Shown here in pieces: positions 33,421-44,378 of a stretch of 64,000 bases of DNA (within the stretch, counting starts at the first letter, position 1; each line of letters starts with the position of its first letter). The notes beneath the pieces were generated by a model. The model had not been told where the DNA came from, did no database searches, and saw nothing but the letters and a program-made list of their open reading frames with translations. The position numbers and the translations under genes were made by a program. The stretch is from positions 46,543,732-46,607,731 of the forward strand of contig NC_071668.1 in the NCBI RefSeq assembly GCF_028554725.1. The letters are read 5' to 3'. The DNA comes from Zeugodacus cucurbitae (Eukaryota; Arthropoda; Insecta; Diptera; Tephritidae).

Positions 33421-33930
33421 CAAAGTCAACTAGAATCATGCAGATCGCTATATATAGTATATGGAACTACGGTATCTCATAGACTATTTTCACTCAATTT
33501 CGCCAACAAGCTACATTATATTCAAGGTTTTCCATTTAATTAATTTTGCTAAGATACATATCTCACATATTAACCGATATTTACGGCATAAAGTCCACCG
33601 TAAGTTTAGAAATCCCTATAGAAGGTATATGGAGGTTAGGGGAAATATTGACCCGATTCATTTTTGGCACAGAGGCACAATATTAGAAGGAAAATATTTC
33701 CTCTACATTTCTATAAAATATCCGAAAGATTTGCCGATCATAGGCACCAAGGACTTCTGTTCGATATCTAGGTCCTTGAAATGTTACAAACAGATTTCGA
33801 CAATTTTTAGGCGATGGCATACCTCTAATAAAATGGAATGTTGTAAAGAGCTAATTGAGTCCAAGGCATATATTATAAGTGTATATGATACCAAAAAATT
33901 TTTGTAATCGATTCATAATTTTATCGAATA
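33421..33930 (-). repeat. HINE-like repeat (subfamily 2), inverted fragment
   Basis: Blocks CCACTCAATTTCGCCAACAAGC-like, TTTTGCTAAGATA..CATATTAACCGATAT, CACAATATTAGAAGGAAAATATTTCC and CGATATCTAGGTCCTTGAAA match 7100-7470 and 23990-24210. The ORF across it (33461-33907) is a by-product. Confidence 0.55.
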
Positions 33931-34772
33931 AGGAATATTAGATAGTAATTTACACATTCGACAAGCTTTAATAACTATAGAAATGAATATGCTTTACTAT
34001 ATACGTATGGTATTTGGCAATTTAAAAATATTATAACATTTCTAAAGTTGACAATTTCCGATAGGGTACATACATACGTACTTATCATTGAACATATGAA
34101 TGAATGAAATTCATATGCAAGTGTTCACCTTGCTTTATAGTCATGTACTTAATTTTTGTAATACATTTCCATATGTATGTATGTAAGTATCGTTATCGCA
34201 ATAACTTTGTTTTATCGTGACATTTATTTAGCTTCTGTGATTCATTCCTTACTCAGCTTATAGTGTGAACAGCAAAGGGAAAATCTTAAACCAACGTGCC
34301 TTTTGTGGTTGGTAAAAGAGTTAATGAAAGATACGATGAAATGGCTTTTTATATTAAAATATATGTATTGTTACCATATTCATTATTAATAGAAACCATT
34401 CTGATAAACCGCGTCGCCAGGTGCTGTGGTACAACGAGTCCACATCCATTTTATGAAAATAAGTGTGTAATTAAATAATATTTAAAATTACCGTGTACTA
34501 AAAACAACATAAGAGTGCATTTTTCCTTTCTCTATTTTCACTCACAACGTCACACGCCCATCTAATTTTATGGCGTTCGTTAATTAGAATACGAAAACTT
34601 TGATATATTGCACATTTTCAATGTAGTTGCAATTAAGTTCGTTTAACAGATATAAATATCACTGACGATACATAACAACAAGGTAATATTTCGAGTTTAT
34701 GATTCAAATTTTTATTCGTATTTAATAAAAACAGATCTAAATATTCAAAATGTTTTTAACTGTCCAAGTGTT
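33931..34772. other. Spacer upstream of neuroligin exon 1 region
   Basis: No recognisable gene or repeat family. It may contain neuroligin 5' non-coding exons or promoter, but no specific signal can be assigned. Confidence 0.35.
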
Positions 34773-35130
34773 TCAACTCACTTTCTTCCATACACTTCGA
34801 CAATTTGGACAATACTCATTAAGAATTTCAGAAGGACCAACACTTATCAAGCTCACAAGAGATCCATAGATCCAGCTATAGAACGCAAAACGACAACTTT
34901 CTGTGTACTTTTTAGCGACCTCATCGACTCTGCAGTTTATTGCAGATCTGCTATCGGATTGAATACTCACATCTATGAAGGAGGCCATACTACTGTGTAA
35001 TACATCGATTGTTACCTTAATGATTATCGACCCTACTTGAAAGATACTGCAGTGGTCTCCTAGCCTGAAACAATGTACACATGTTTGATGTAGAGTATTT
35101 ACATATGATTTCACATCCGAACTTTCCCCT
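34773..35130 (-). mobile_element. LINE RNase H fragment (inverted)
   Basis: Minus-strand frame with LGDHCSIFQVGS, DVSIQSDSRSAINC and YCPNCRSVWKKVS resembles the RNase H stretch of the LINE at 51108-51497 (LPNHCSIFQAEVFAIGK, YVDSQAAIKA). The catalytic Glu seen there is missing here. Short, diverged relic. Confidence 0.5.
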
Positions 35131-35154
35131 AAATACTATCCATCCTTATATGTG

Positions 35155-37283
35155 TACATTTCATTTATAAAAGGAGGCGATCATGATGTGATAGACGGAA
35201 GACATGTCTCCAGTGTTTTAGACGTGCGTACGCTCCGAGGACCAAATATAGACTCGGATCATTATCTGGTTGTAGCGAAGATACACACCCGCCTCTGTGC
35301 AGCAAAGAACGCTCGTCAACAAACCCAAGGAAGGTTCGTCGTCGAAAAGCTGACACACAACAGACAGCCAAAAAATACTCTACTCGACTTACACTCCTGC
35401 TCTCTGAGAGTACTCATCTGCATCTCGGTATAAGGGAACTGTGGAACGGCATCTCAAACTCACTGCGTACCGCTGCAGCCGAAACAATTGGATTTCGGCA
35501 ACAACATAAACGAGCTGGTACGGCGAGGATTGCCGCCTCGCAGCGGAAACGACCACAACACGTGCGGGATGGGATAGATAGCGAGAGCTGAAGATTTGCA
35601 GACAAAAAAAGAAAGAGGCCGAAATGCGTGAGTGCGAAGAGCTTGAGAAGCTGGCCGTCAGAGGTAATGCGCGAAAGTTTTATGAAAAAATGAAGCGACT
35701 TAATGAAGGTTTCAAGACCGGAGCATCCTCATGTAGAGACCAAAGTGGTAATCTGGTAACCGATGTCCAGGGCATACTGTGTTTATGGAGGGAATTCTTC
35801 TCCGACCTGTTGAATGGCAGTGAAAGTGCAACACCAGGAGATGGCGAACCCGATTCCCCAATCGATGACGATGGAACAATTGCTCCACTACCCGACCATG
35901 AAAAAATTCGAATAGCAATTACCCGCCTGAAGAACAACAAAGCGGCGGGGCCGATAGATTACCTTACGAGCTATTCAAATACGGCGGCGAAGAACTGATA
36001 AGGTGCAATCTTCTTTACAGAATATGGTAAAAAAAAGCAAGCCTGACGATTGGAATCTCAGTATGCTCTATCTAATCCATAAAAAGGGATATCCCACAAT
36101 CTGTGCCAATTACCGTGGGATAAGCCTTCTAAATATCGCCTATAAATAAAAACCACAACTGACTAGATTTTCACCATGCGCCAAATCTTGGAGAAGACCC
36201 GTGAAAAGAGGATCGACACACACCATCTTTTTGTCGATTTTAAAGCTTTCGACAGCACGAAAAGGAGTTTCCTTTATGCCGCGATGTCTGAATTTGGTAT
36301 CCCCGCAAAACTAATTCGGCTGTGTAAGTTGACGTTGACCAACACCATAAGCTCCGTCATGATTGGGAAGGACCTCTCCGAGCCCTTCGATGCCAAACGA
36401 GGTTTCAGACAAGGTGACTATCGTGTGACTTCTTTAACTTGATGCTGGAAAAAATTATACGAGCTACAGAGATAAACAGAGAAGGTACAATCTTCTATAA
36501 ACGTGTACAGCTGCTGGCGTACGTCGATGATATTGATATCATCGGAAGCATCAACCGCGCTATTAGTACTGCTTTTTCCCGCCTGGATAAGGAAGCGAAG
36601 CGAATGGGTCTGGAGGTGAATGAGGACAAGACGAAATATCTTCAACGAAATATCAGTCAACGCATTCGAGTCTTGGCTCCCACGTCACTGTTGACAGTCA
36701 TAACTTCGAAGTCGTAGATAACTTCGTATACCTGGGAACCAGTATCAACAATACCAACAATGCCATCCTCGAAATCTAGCGCATAATCACTCTTGCCAAC
36801 AGGTGCTACTTTGGATTGAGTACGCAATTGAAAAGTAAAGTCCTCTCCCTACGAACCAAAATCAAACTTTACAAGTCGCTTATCATTCCCGTCCTGCCTT
36901 ATGGTGCAGAAGCTTGGACGATGTCAGCATCAGATGAGACGACACTAAGAGTTTTCGAGAGGAACATTTTACGCAAGATTTATGGTCCTCAGAACATTGG
37001 CAACGGCGAATACCGCAGACGATGGAACGATGAGCTGTGTGAGCTATATGACGACATTGACATGGTCATGTTGTCCGAATGGACGAAAACACTCCAGCTC
37101 TGAAAGTGTTCAATGCAGTACCCGCCGTGGAAGGCCTCGACTCCGTTGGAAGGACCAGGTGGAGAGCGACCGGGTTACACTTGGGATCTCCAACTGGCGC
37201 CGAACTGCGAAGGAATGATCGCTATCATCGATTCGGCTATAACCGGCTAAACGGTTTCAAAGCCAATCACATACATACATAGA
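35155..37283 (+). mobile_element. RTE-type LINE, long but broken copy (endonuclease tail, RT, 3' end)
   Basis: Endonuclease C-terminus VIDGRHVSSVLDVRTLRGPN and SDHYLVVAKIH. Then a linker with ECEELEKLAVRGNARKFYEK and ILCLWREFFSDLLNG, and RT motifs LKNNKAAGP, HHLFVDFKAFDST, AKRGFRQGD, LLAYVDDIDI (the catalytic box reads YVDD in place of the usual FADD), RLDKEAKRMGLEVNEDKT, KIYGPQNIGNGEYRRRWNDE and the typical 3' end ATAACCGGCTAAACGGTTTC..ACATACATACATAG. At least four frameshifts and several stops separate these pieces. It is dead, but contains about two thirds of an RTE element. It abuts a CAGTGGAACTTC-family element on the right. Confidence 0.8.
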
Positions 37284-37336
37284 CAGTTTAATTTATTTAA
37301 TAAGCTAAAAGTTTTATGCACATACGTTAAAACATG
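37284..37336 (-). mobile_element. CAGTGGAACTTC-family TIR element, left piece split by the LTR retrotransposon
   Basis: TTTATTTAATAAGCTAAAAG..TTTTATGCACATACGTTAAAACATG is the reverse complement of the interior of the copy at 57602-58188 (around 58005-58055). The rest of this copy resumes at 41381 behind the LTR element. Confidence 0.65.
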
Positions 37337-37822
37337 TGTTCATGCCAGATGAACACAACCCTGCATTGTCCTATAAACTCGTCTAAATACGAATTAAAGG
37401 ACAATGCAATAATGTACAACAGCGCCAACATAGCTTGCGAAGAGAAATAAGAAGTACACAACAACAAGAATAACAACCCAAGAAGAGAAGAAGAATCCAC
37501 GGACGGACAAAAAGGCGCCAAAACAAGTGAGATCACCGCGGATCACTCAACCACCCCTAGAGCACCAGGAGATAACACACCCAACCAACGCGGGATTACC
37601 CACCCATTCAACAGGTTATAAATATACATTTAATATTACCTTAAATCTAAGATTGAATTATAATCTAACCCACACACACACCCACTCGTTTGTAAACTAA
37701 CACACACAAATGGTATATCATTTATACCCCACTCACCCAAATACACAAAACTTAAATTATATCAAAACTAATCATCTTATTTTATTTGGCACACCGGCAA
37801 CTCAACGTCGAGTACCTCGACA
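37337..37822 (+). repeat. 5' LTR of the BEL/Pao element
   Basis: TGTTCATGCC...CTCGACA, 486 bp. A short inverted pair (GGACAATGCA and TGCATTGTCC) lies near the start. A TATAAATATA sequence near 37617 may be the promoter TATA box. Reads the same as the 3' LTR. Confidence 0.9.
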
Positions 37823-37825
37823 TTT

Positions 37826-37843
37826 TGGTCCTTCGAGCCGGAT
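37826..37843 (+). promoter_or_regulatory. Primer-binding site, complementary to tRNA-Tyr
   Basis: TGGTCCTTCGAGCCGGAT, three bases after the 5' LTR. Its reverse complement, ATCCGGCTCGAAGGACCA, equals the T-arm/acceptor end of insect tRNA-Tyr with CCA as I recall it. Confidence 0.7.
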
Positions 37844-38629
37844 TAGTGCCCGATAAACTAGGAACCCACCCAATTAACCACCACTTGGACAAGCAGGATT
37901 TGGATATTCATCGACCCACCAACAACAATAGCATCGTTGGAATAACCCGCCTGCAATTCCTACCGCAACAACAAAAACAGGTCAAACCCTTGCCAACCCA
38001 ACTCAACAAAAAAAAAAATATTGTAAGTAAAGTGACCCTAATTTATTTAAATAAATTTATTTTAAACATAATTTACAAGTGCGAAACGGAATAGAAGTGT
38101 AAAAAGGCAAATATTGCATTTAACGCGTATTAAATACAAAATATTTGCAAATTCGTTTTTACCATATTCCGCTTTGCGCTTTGTATAACACGTACACGAA
38201 TATACATATTTACTAACATATTTTCCGAGAGCTCTCCTCTCAAAAAATATACATACATACACGTATATACTTATTTGCATTACCTGCTCTGCTCAGAGCA
38301 TTGCTAGTGCAAGCAGAACAAACTGCACTGCAGCCAAAATACCCGGTAGGAAAAATTAGCAAAGACCCATTAGGAAATTTTTTGTTCATCGGAACTTAAA
38401 AATTTTCGCGACCCAAACTCAAATATTGTGTACATACAGACACAAAGAAAAAAAATATTTTAACAATTAACCCTCTAACCACCCAGAGGACAAAACAAAC
38501 CAAAAATAATTTTACCCGCCACATTTCGGAATTCGCCTTTTTTGCTATTTAAATAAAGAGAAATAAAGTTTAAATTTATAAATCGTTTCATTTCTATTTC
38601 AATTCTTACGACCCAATTTAATAGAAAAA

Positions 38630-39976
38630 ATGGAAGACTTTAAATTTTGTATTTCCGATTTGTTCGAATACATTGAGGAACATTACGACACCCTACCCGA
38701 AGATGAGTCAGTCCATACTCTTGAAATAAAAAGAGTTGAACTCAATGCCATTTACGATAAGGCAAACAAATCGTATGACGCTTTTCGCAGAGCCCCACAC
38801 AAACCCGAGGATATAGACTTCGCTAAAGTCAAAGAAGAATTTAAAAAAGGACATAAATCATATCTCAAATGTTTGGGATCAATCAATCAAACTATTGATG
38901 ATCTCAAGACCCCAATACCACTAAAGGAACCCGCTGCAGAAGAAAACTCATCGATGAACACAGAACCCTCAATGCAGCTACCCCCTTGTGACACAGATGT
39001 ATTTTATGGCGATTTCGAAACATGGCCCTCATTCAGAGACATGTTTACGGCCATATATATACACAATCAAAAAATTAGTAACGTGGAGAGGCTCTTTCAT
39101 CTTATTCAAAAAACCCGAGGAGAAGCAAGAGACATAGTCAAAAACGCCCCTTTAACAAATGATGGTTTCGTGATGGCCTGGAGGGACCTCGTATTACAAT
39201 ACGAAAATAAACGAGTACAAGTTAACGCGCAATTAAAAATATTGTTCAATTTACCCCACGCAACCCAAGAAAATGCAAGCGCGATCAAACACCTCCAGAG
39301 GACCGTCAACAATTGTCTTACGAATCTGCATAATATGTATATAGACACTAGTAGCTGGGACTCCATTTTAATATTCTTATGCGGATTGAAACTACCCAAG
39401 GCCCTACTTCATCAGTTTGAAGACACCCTAGAAGACAACTCAGAAATACCATCATGGAAAACATTCGATGCGTTTCTCACACATAAACATAAATCTATGG
39501 AAGCTGTAGAAAACCTGATTGACCCCGCTCCAGTTACCCCATCCAACAGTGGACCCTACAGAAAGGACAGGAAATTTAATAGCTTTTACCCAAACGTCTC
39601 TGGAATTTCGACCCTTCATTTTCTACACTCAACTGAAAACCCTACAAGACGGAGCAACTTCTCACATATATCTCAAAACAATGAGAGTTGTAAATTGTGT
39701 AGAACACAACATTCCATTCGAGAATGCCCGAAATTTTTACACATGAATGTGGAGACCCGAATATCCACCGTAAAAAATAATGGATACTGCTTTACCGATC
39801 ACATTCTCCCCCGCAAGAACCAAGAGCCTCAAACCCGGCTCTTGATTCAAACCCAAACAGTACCTCCCAGGCCCACAATCTCAATACAAATCCGCAAGCC
39901 TACACAACCCTATTACAGTCCACTCAAAATAGAACCCAAGACCCACTCAACTCAAATAGGAAGCAGATTTTGTTAG
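38630..39976 (+). CDS. BEL/Pao Gag-like protein
   Basis: 448 residues from MEDFKFCISDLFEYI. The N-terminal helical region is followed by the capsid-like (DUF1759-type) segment with FYGDFETWPSFRDMF and LFHLIQKTRGEARDIV, then LKILFNLPHATQENA and SWDSILIFLCGLKLP. A zinc knuckle follows at C-x2-C-x4-H-x4-C (CKLCRTQHSIREC). A second cysteine group starts NNGYCF but is not completed in this frame. The protease lies in the -1 frame, so either a programmed or a mutational shift separates them somewhere between about 39790 and 39970. Confidence 0.8.
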   Translation: MEDFKFCISDLFEYIEEHYDTLPEDESVHTLEIKRVELNAIYDKANKSYDAFRRAPHKPEDIDFAKVKEEFKKGHKSYLKCLGSINQTIDDLKTPIPLKEPAAEENSSMNTEPSMQLPPCDTDVFYGDFETWPSFRDMFTAIYIHNQKISNVERLFHLIQKTRGEARDIVKNAPLTNDGFVMAWRDLVLQYENKRVQVNAQLKILFNLPHATQENASAIKHLQRTVNNCLTNLHNMYIDTSSWDSILIFLCGLKLPKALLHQFEDTLEDNSEIPSWKTFDAFLTHKHKSMEAVENLIDPAPVTPSNSGPYRKDRKFNSFYPNVSGISTLHFLHSTENPTRRSNFSHISQNNESCKLCRTQHSIRECPKFLHMNVETRISTVKNNGYCFTDHILPRKNQEPQTRLLIQTQTVPPRPTISIQIRKPTQPYYSPLKIEPKTHSTQIGSRFC

Positions 39977-40500
39977 GTACTGCTATAGTGCAAGTGTACA
40001 ACAAAGGGAAATTATACACAGCCAGAGCACTCATAGACTCCGGGTCAGAAGCCACATTAATTTCTGAAAATTTCCAAAGAAGATTGGACATACCCACTAC
40101 CCATAGAAATGCGCAAGTGATTGGATTAAACAACACAGTATCCGCAACAGCTAGCAAAACTTGCGAGCTCACCCTTCGATCACCAACAAATAAAGAGTTT
40201 ACGATAACAACCCACGCGTTGATCTTAAAATCTTTAGCCGATAATTTACCCACTCACCCACTCGACTCAAAAATTGTCAATGCAAAATTCGGTTTTAGTT
40301 TAGCGGACCCATACTTCTACAAACCCAGACCCGTGGACATCATAATTGGTAGTGATTGGTACCCACGAATTGTACTCAGTGGAGTACAAAGGAATGTTTT
40401 TGGGACACTACTAGCCCAAGAAACAGAATTCGGCTGGATTCTGTCTGGTCCCACTCCCGAAATACCCATCTCACCCACGGTACTGTCATTCTTTAATAAA
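39850..40500 (+). CDS. BEL/Pao retropepsin (aspartic protease), start by frameshift
   Basis: Frame -1 relative to Gag. It is open from before 39930 without its own ATG, and reads LLGTAIVQVYN then ARALIDSGSEATLISENFQR, where DSG is the catalytic triad, and VDIIIGSDWYPRIVLSG. It ends with EFGWILSGP, the usual end of the BEL protease region. Beyond 40500 the frame carries no known domain. Another frame holds a scrap of RNase H (YRNYLWTDSTIG, near 40600), marking the deletion join. Confidence 0.75.
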
Positions 40501-40889
40501 ATGACCCCACACAATGACCCAAAAACAAAGCGGAGCCGTTATTCTGGCAAATCTAGAGGATGCGACCCTACACCAAATAAACATTACCCAGTATCGCAAT
40601 TACCTTTGGACGGACTCTACCATTGGAAGCCCTCATGCTTACGCACAACCCTTGTGCCCCAACGAGGATATTCCAATGCACATAAAATCAAAAGGCCCAT
40701 ACACAACGTTGGATATAACAAAACGACCCACACGAAGCTAAATATTTTAACCCGAAGAATGTACCTGCAGGGAGAATACGACGCTTCGACCCAAAGAAAA
40801 AACTACACCCATTTCAACATTACTCTTTAACCCATATCAAGACCCTTAACTAATAAGTTTTATTCGCAGACCCTTCAAGGCGGCCGGGA

Positions 40890-41375
40890 TGTTCATGCCA
40901 GATGAACACAACCCTGCATTGTCCTATAAACTCGTCTAAATACGAATTAAAGGACAATGCAATAATGTACAACAGCGCCAACATAGCTTGCGAAGAGAAA
41001 TAAGAAGTACACAACAACAAGAATAACAACCCAAGAAGAGAAGAAGAATCCACGGACGGACAAAAAGGCGCCAAAACAAGTGAGATCACCGCGGATCACT
41101 CAACCACCCCTAGAGCACCAGGAGATAACACACCCAACCAACGCGGGATTACCCACCCATTCAACAGGTTATAAATATACATTTAATATTACCTTAAATC
41201 TAAGATTGAATTATAATCTAACCCACACACACACCCACTCGTTTGTAAACTAACACACACAAATGGTATATCATTTATACCCCACTCACCCAAATACACA
41301 AAACTTAAATTATATCAAAACTAATCATCTTATTTTATTTGGCACACCGGCAACTCAACGTCGAGTACCTCGACA
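40890..41375 (+). repeat. 3' LTR of the BEL/Pao element
   Basis: Same 486 bp as the 5' LTR, followed by ACATG. No difference was noticed on visual comparison. Confidence 0.9.
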
Positions 41376-41380
41376 ACATG

Positions 41381-41677
41381 TATTGTGTAATTTTCTTGGT
41401 TGCACTTTGCCATTGTTTGGCTCTTGACATCTGTATCCCATTCCTCTGTTACATGATAAGTTTAATATCATATTTTTTGTTCGCCTCCATACGAATATAG
41501 GGACTCTTTTAAAATTCAGCCTCGATAGTAAGATTTTAAATTTTGTATTATGCCCTGGTTGAAAAGTTTGATTTGTGGAAGGAAATTTGTATGAAATTTG
41601 CCTTCTATTGCTACTTCAGGAGTACGACTTATGGAGAATTTCGAGTTATAGAAGTTCGAGTTATGGAAGTTCCACTG
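41381..41677 (-). mobile_element. CAGTGGAACTTC-family TIR element, right piece behind the LTR element
   Basis: Continues the piece at 37284-37336: GGCTCTTGACATCTGTATCCC..., CTTCTATTGCTACTTCAGGAG, ending TTCGAGTTATGGAAGTTCCACTG and TA (41678-41679). One terminus is preserved; the other was lost to the RTE copy on the left. Confidence 0.7.
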
Positions 41678-41995
41678 TATTTACAAGGGCGGTACGGAAG
41701 GTACCCGATGGATCAAATATTGCTAATTTACTATCGTGTACTATATTTTCAATCTCAACTGAATTTTTGAATGTTGTCCTTCGATGACTACCGTGGTTGT
41801 TCGTCGGTTTTTGATTACCGATCAAATTCAATTGGTTCCACGCCAATTTGAGGCTAATATAGAGATCACACAGAGAGATATAGATATCTGCAATACCTCC
41901 CAGAAACGTATTTTAAAACGGATTAAAGAATTTGGGCACCGCTCGGTCGCCTATATCGAGCTAATATGTGATTATTGAGGAATAAATCGCCATTT

Positions 41996-43168
41996 TTATA
42001 CTCTCGCAACCTGTTGCACAGAGTATTATAGTTTTGTTCACATAACGGTTGTTTGTGTCACCAAGAAATAAAAGAGTTAGATATGGGGTTATATATATAT
42101 AAATGATCAGGATGAAATCCGGAGTTGAAATCCGGATGTCTGTCCGTCCGTCAGTCCGTCCGTCCGTCCGTCGGTGCAAGCTGTAACTTGAGTAAAAATT
42201 TAGATATCTTAATGAAACTTGGAACACATGTTCCTTGGGACCATGAGAGGGTAGCTTTCGGAAATGAGCAAAATCGGTCCACTGCCACCAAACCAAAAAC
42301 ACATAAAGTGTCATAACTAAGCCATAAATAAAGTTATAACAGTAAAATTTGGAATAAAGGATAGCACTAGGAAGGGGCTTATTTGGATGTAATTTTTTTG
42401 AGGAAGTGGGCGTGGCCCCGCCCCCAAATCGGTTATTTGTATATATCTCGCAAACCAATGAAGCTATATAAACCAAACTTTCTGCAGTCGATTCTCTTAC
42501 GTACCCCACCACACACCATGAAAATAGTTGAAATCGGATAATAACCACTAAATTACTAAAAGTGGGTTAACTCACTAACGAAAAACGTCAGAAACATTAA
42601 ATTTCACATAAGAAATGGCAGATGGGAGCTGCACTCAGATTTTTTTACAAAATGGAAAATGTGCGTGGCGTCGCCCACTTATGGGTCAAAAACCATATCT
42701 CAGGAACTACTCGACCGATTTCAATGAAACTTGGTTTGTAATAGTTTCCTTACCTCCCAATAATATGTTGTGAAAATAGACCAAAACGCTTCACAACCAC
42801 GCCTACTTCCTATATACCAGAACTTTGAAGACAATCTGAATTGTTTAAAGTAAATATAAAAGTAAGTACTAGTGAAGATATCGGTGCAGAACTTTGCACA
42901 AATACTACGTTTAGAGTATGGCAGCCCCATTCTAAAAATCGCCGAAATCGGACCATCGGTTTTTCAAGGCCCCATATATCGAACATGAGGACCTCGGTGC
43001 TTCTAACCTAATATTAGGGTTTCCAACTTTCAATGGACTTTATACAATATATATGACGAATATGTGGGTCAAATTGTGTATTATATAATATTAATTAAGT
43101 TAAATAAATAAATTGCGAGAGTATAAAATGTTCGGTTACTCCCGAACTTAGCCCTTCCTTACTTGTTT
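41996..43168 (+). repeat. HINE-like repeat, complete copy (tandem 1)
   Basis: TATACTCTCGCAACCTGTTGCACAGAGTATTATAG to ...CTTAGCCCTTCCTTACTTGTTT. The GTCCGTCC block at 42140-42170 is long in this copy. The 3' hairpin GTTCGG..CCGAAC lies near 43131-43147. Confidence 0.8.
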
Positions 43169-43169
43169 T

Positions 43170-44378
43170 TTATACTCTCGCAACAAATGTTGCTAAAGAG
43201 AGTATTATAGTTTTGTTCACATAACGGTTGTTTGTAACACCCAAAACTAAACGAGTTAGATATAGGGTTATATATACCAAAGTGATCAGGGTGAAGAGTG
43301 GAGTTCAAATCCGAATGTCTGTCTGTCCGTCCGTCCGTCTGTGCAAGCTGTAACTTGAGTAAATATTAAGATATCTTGATGAAACTTGGCACACTTATTT
43401 CTTGGCACCATAGGAAGGTTGCTTTCGAAAATGAGCAAAATCGGACCACTGCCACGCCCACAAAATGGCGAAAACCGAAAACACATAAAGTGCCATAACT
43501 AAGCCATAAATAAAGCTATGGAAATAAAATTTGGTATGAAGGATCGCACAATGAAAGGGCATATTTGGATGTAATTTGTTTAGGGAAGTGTGCGTGGCCC
43601 CGCCCCCTACTAAGTTTTTTGTACATATCTCGCAAGCCAACAGAGCTATATAAACCAAACTTTCTGCAGTCGTTTTTTTTTAGCCACTTCCTAATTCAGT
43701 CTAAAAATGAAAGAAATCGGATCATAACCACGCCCACCTCCCATACAAAAGTTAGGTTGAAAATTACTAAAAGTGGGTTAACTCATTAACGAAAAACGTC
43801 AGAAACACTAAATTTCACATAAGAAATGGCAGATGAAAGTTGCACTCTATTTTTTTTACAAAATGGAAAATGGGCGTGGCGTCGCCCACTTATGGGTCAA
43901 AAACCCTATCTCAGGAACTACTCAACCGATTTAATTAAACTTGGTTTGTAATAGTTTCCTTACATCCCAAAGATATGTTGTGAAAATAGGCCAAATCGCT
44001 TCACAACCACGCCTACTTCCTATATACCAGAACTTCGAAGACAATCTGAATCGTTTACTTTACAATATATAAAGTAAGTACTAGTGAAGATATCGGTGCA
44101 GAACTTTGCACAAATACTATGTTAATAGTGTGACAGCCCCATTCTAAAAATCGCCGAAATCGGACCATAGGTTTTTAAGGCCCCATATATCGAACACGAG
44201 GACCTCGGTGCTTCTAACCTAATATTATGGTTTCCAACTTTCAATGGACTTTATACAATATATATGACGAATATGTGAGTCAAATTGTGTATTATATAAT
44301 ATAAATAAAGTTAAATAAATAAATTGCGAGAGTATAAAATATTCGGTTACACCCGAACTTAGCCCTTCCTTACTTGTT
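43170..44378 (+). repeat. HINE-like repeat, complete copy (tandem 2)
   Basis: Starts TATACTCTCGCAACAAATGTTGC directly behind the T-rich tail of tandem 1 and ends CTTAGCCCTTCCTTACTTGTT at 44378. The two are in the same orientation. Head-to-tail arrays are known for DINE-1/Helentron families. Confidence 0.8.

Larger units (their letters stand above)
37332..41380 (+). mobile_element. BEL/Pao LTR retrotransposon, pol-deleted, recent insertion
   Basis: LTRs at 37337-37822 and 40890-41375 (486 bp each) begin TGTTCATGCC, end CTCGACA and read as identical by eye. ACATG flanks the element on both sides (37332-37336 and 41376-41380), a 5-bp target duplication. The primer-binding site TGGTCCTTCGAGCCGGAT (37826-37843) complements the 3' end of fly tRNA-Tyr. 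A purine-rich stretch (AAGGCGGCCGGGA) precedes the 3' LTR. The interior encodes a BEL-type Gag and retropepsin, then only a scrap of RNase H (LWTDSTIG). Reverse transcriptase and integrase are missing. It must have moved with enzymes from another copy. Confidence 0.88.

Noticed and set aside
33461..33907. 148-codon plus-strand ORF
   Set aside because: It overlaps an inverted HINE-like fragment. The translation is lost in sister copies, so it is a by-product.
37327..37536. Minus-strand 69-codon ORF in the 5' LTR (and its twin at 40850-41089)
   Set aside because: The same sequence occurs in both LTRs, has no domain and lies antisense in non-coding LTR sequence.
41961..42548. 195-codon minus-strand ORF across a HINE-like copy, and the similar 9724-10194 ORF
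   Set aside because: Several copies show parallel readable frames (e.g. YIASLVCEIYT), but each is broken at different places and has no known domain. Non-autonomous repeat, not a gene.
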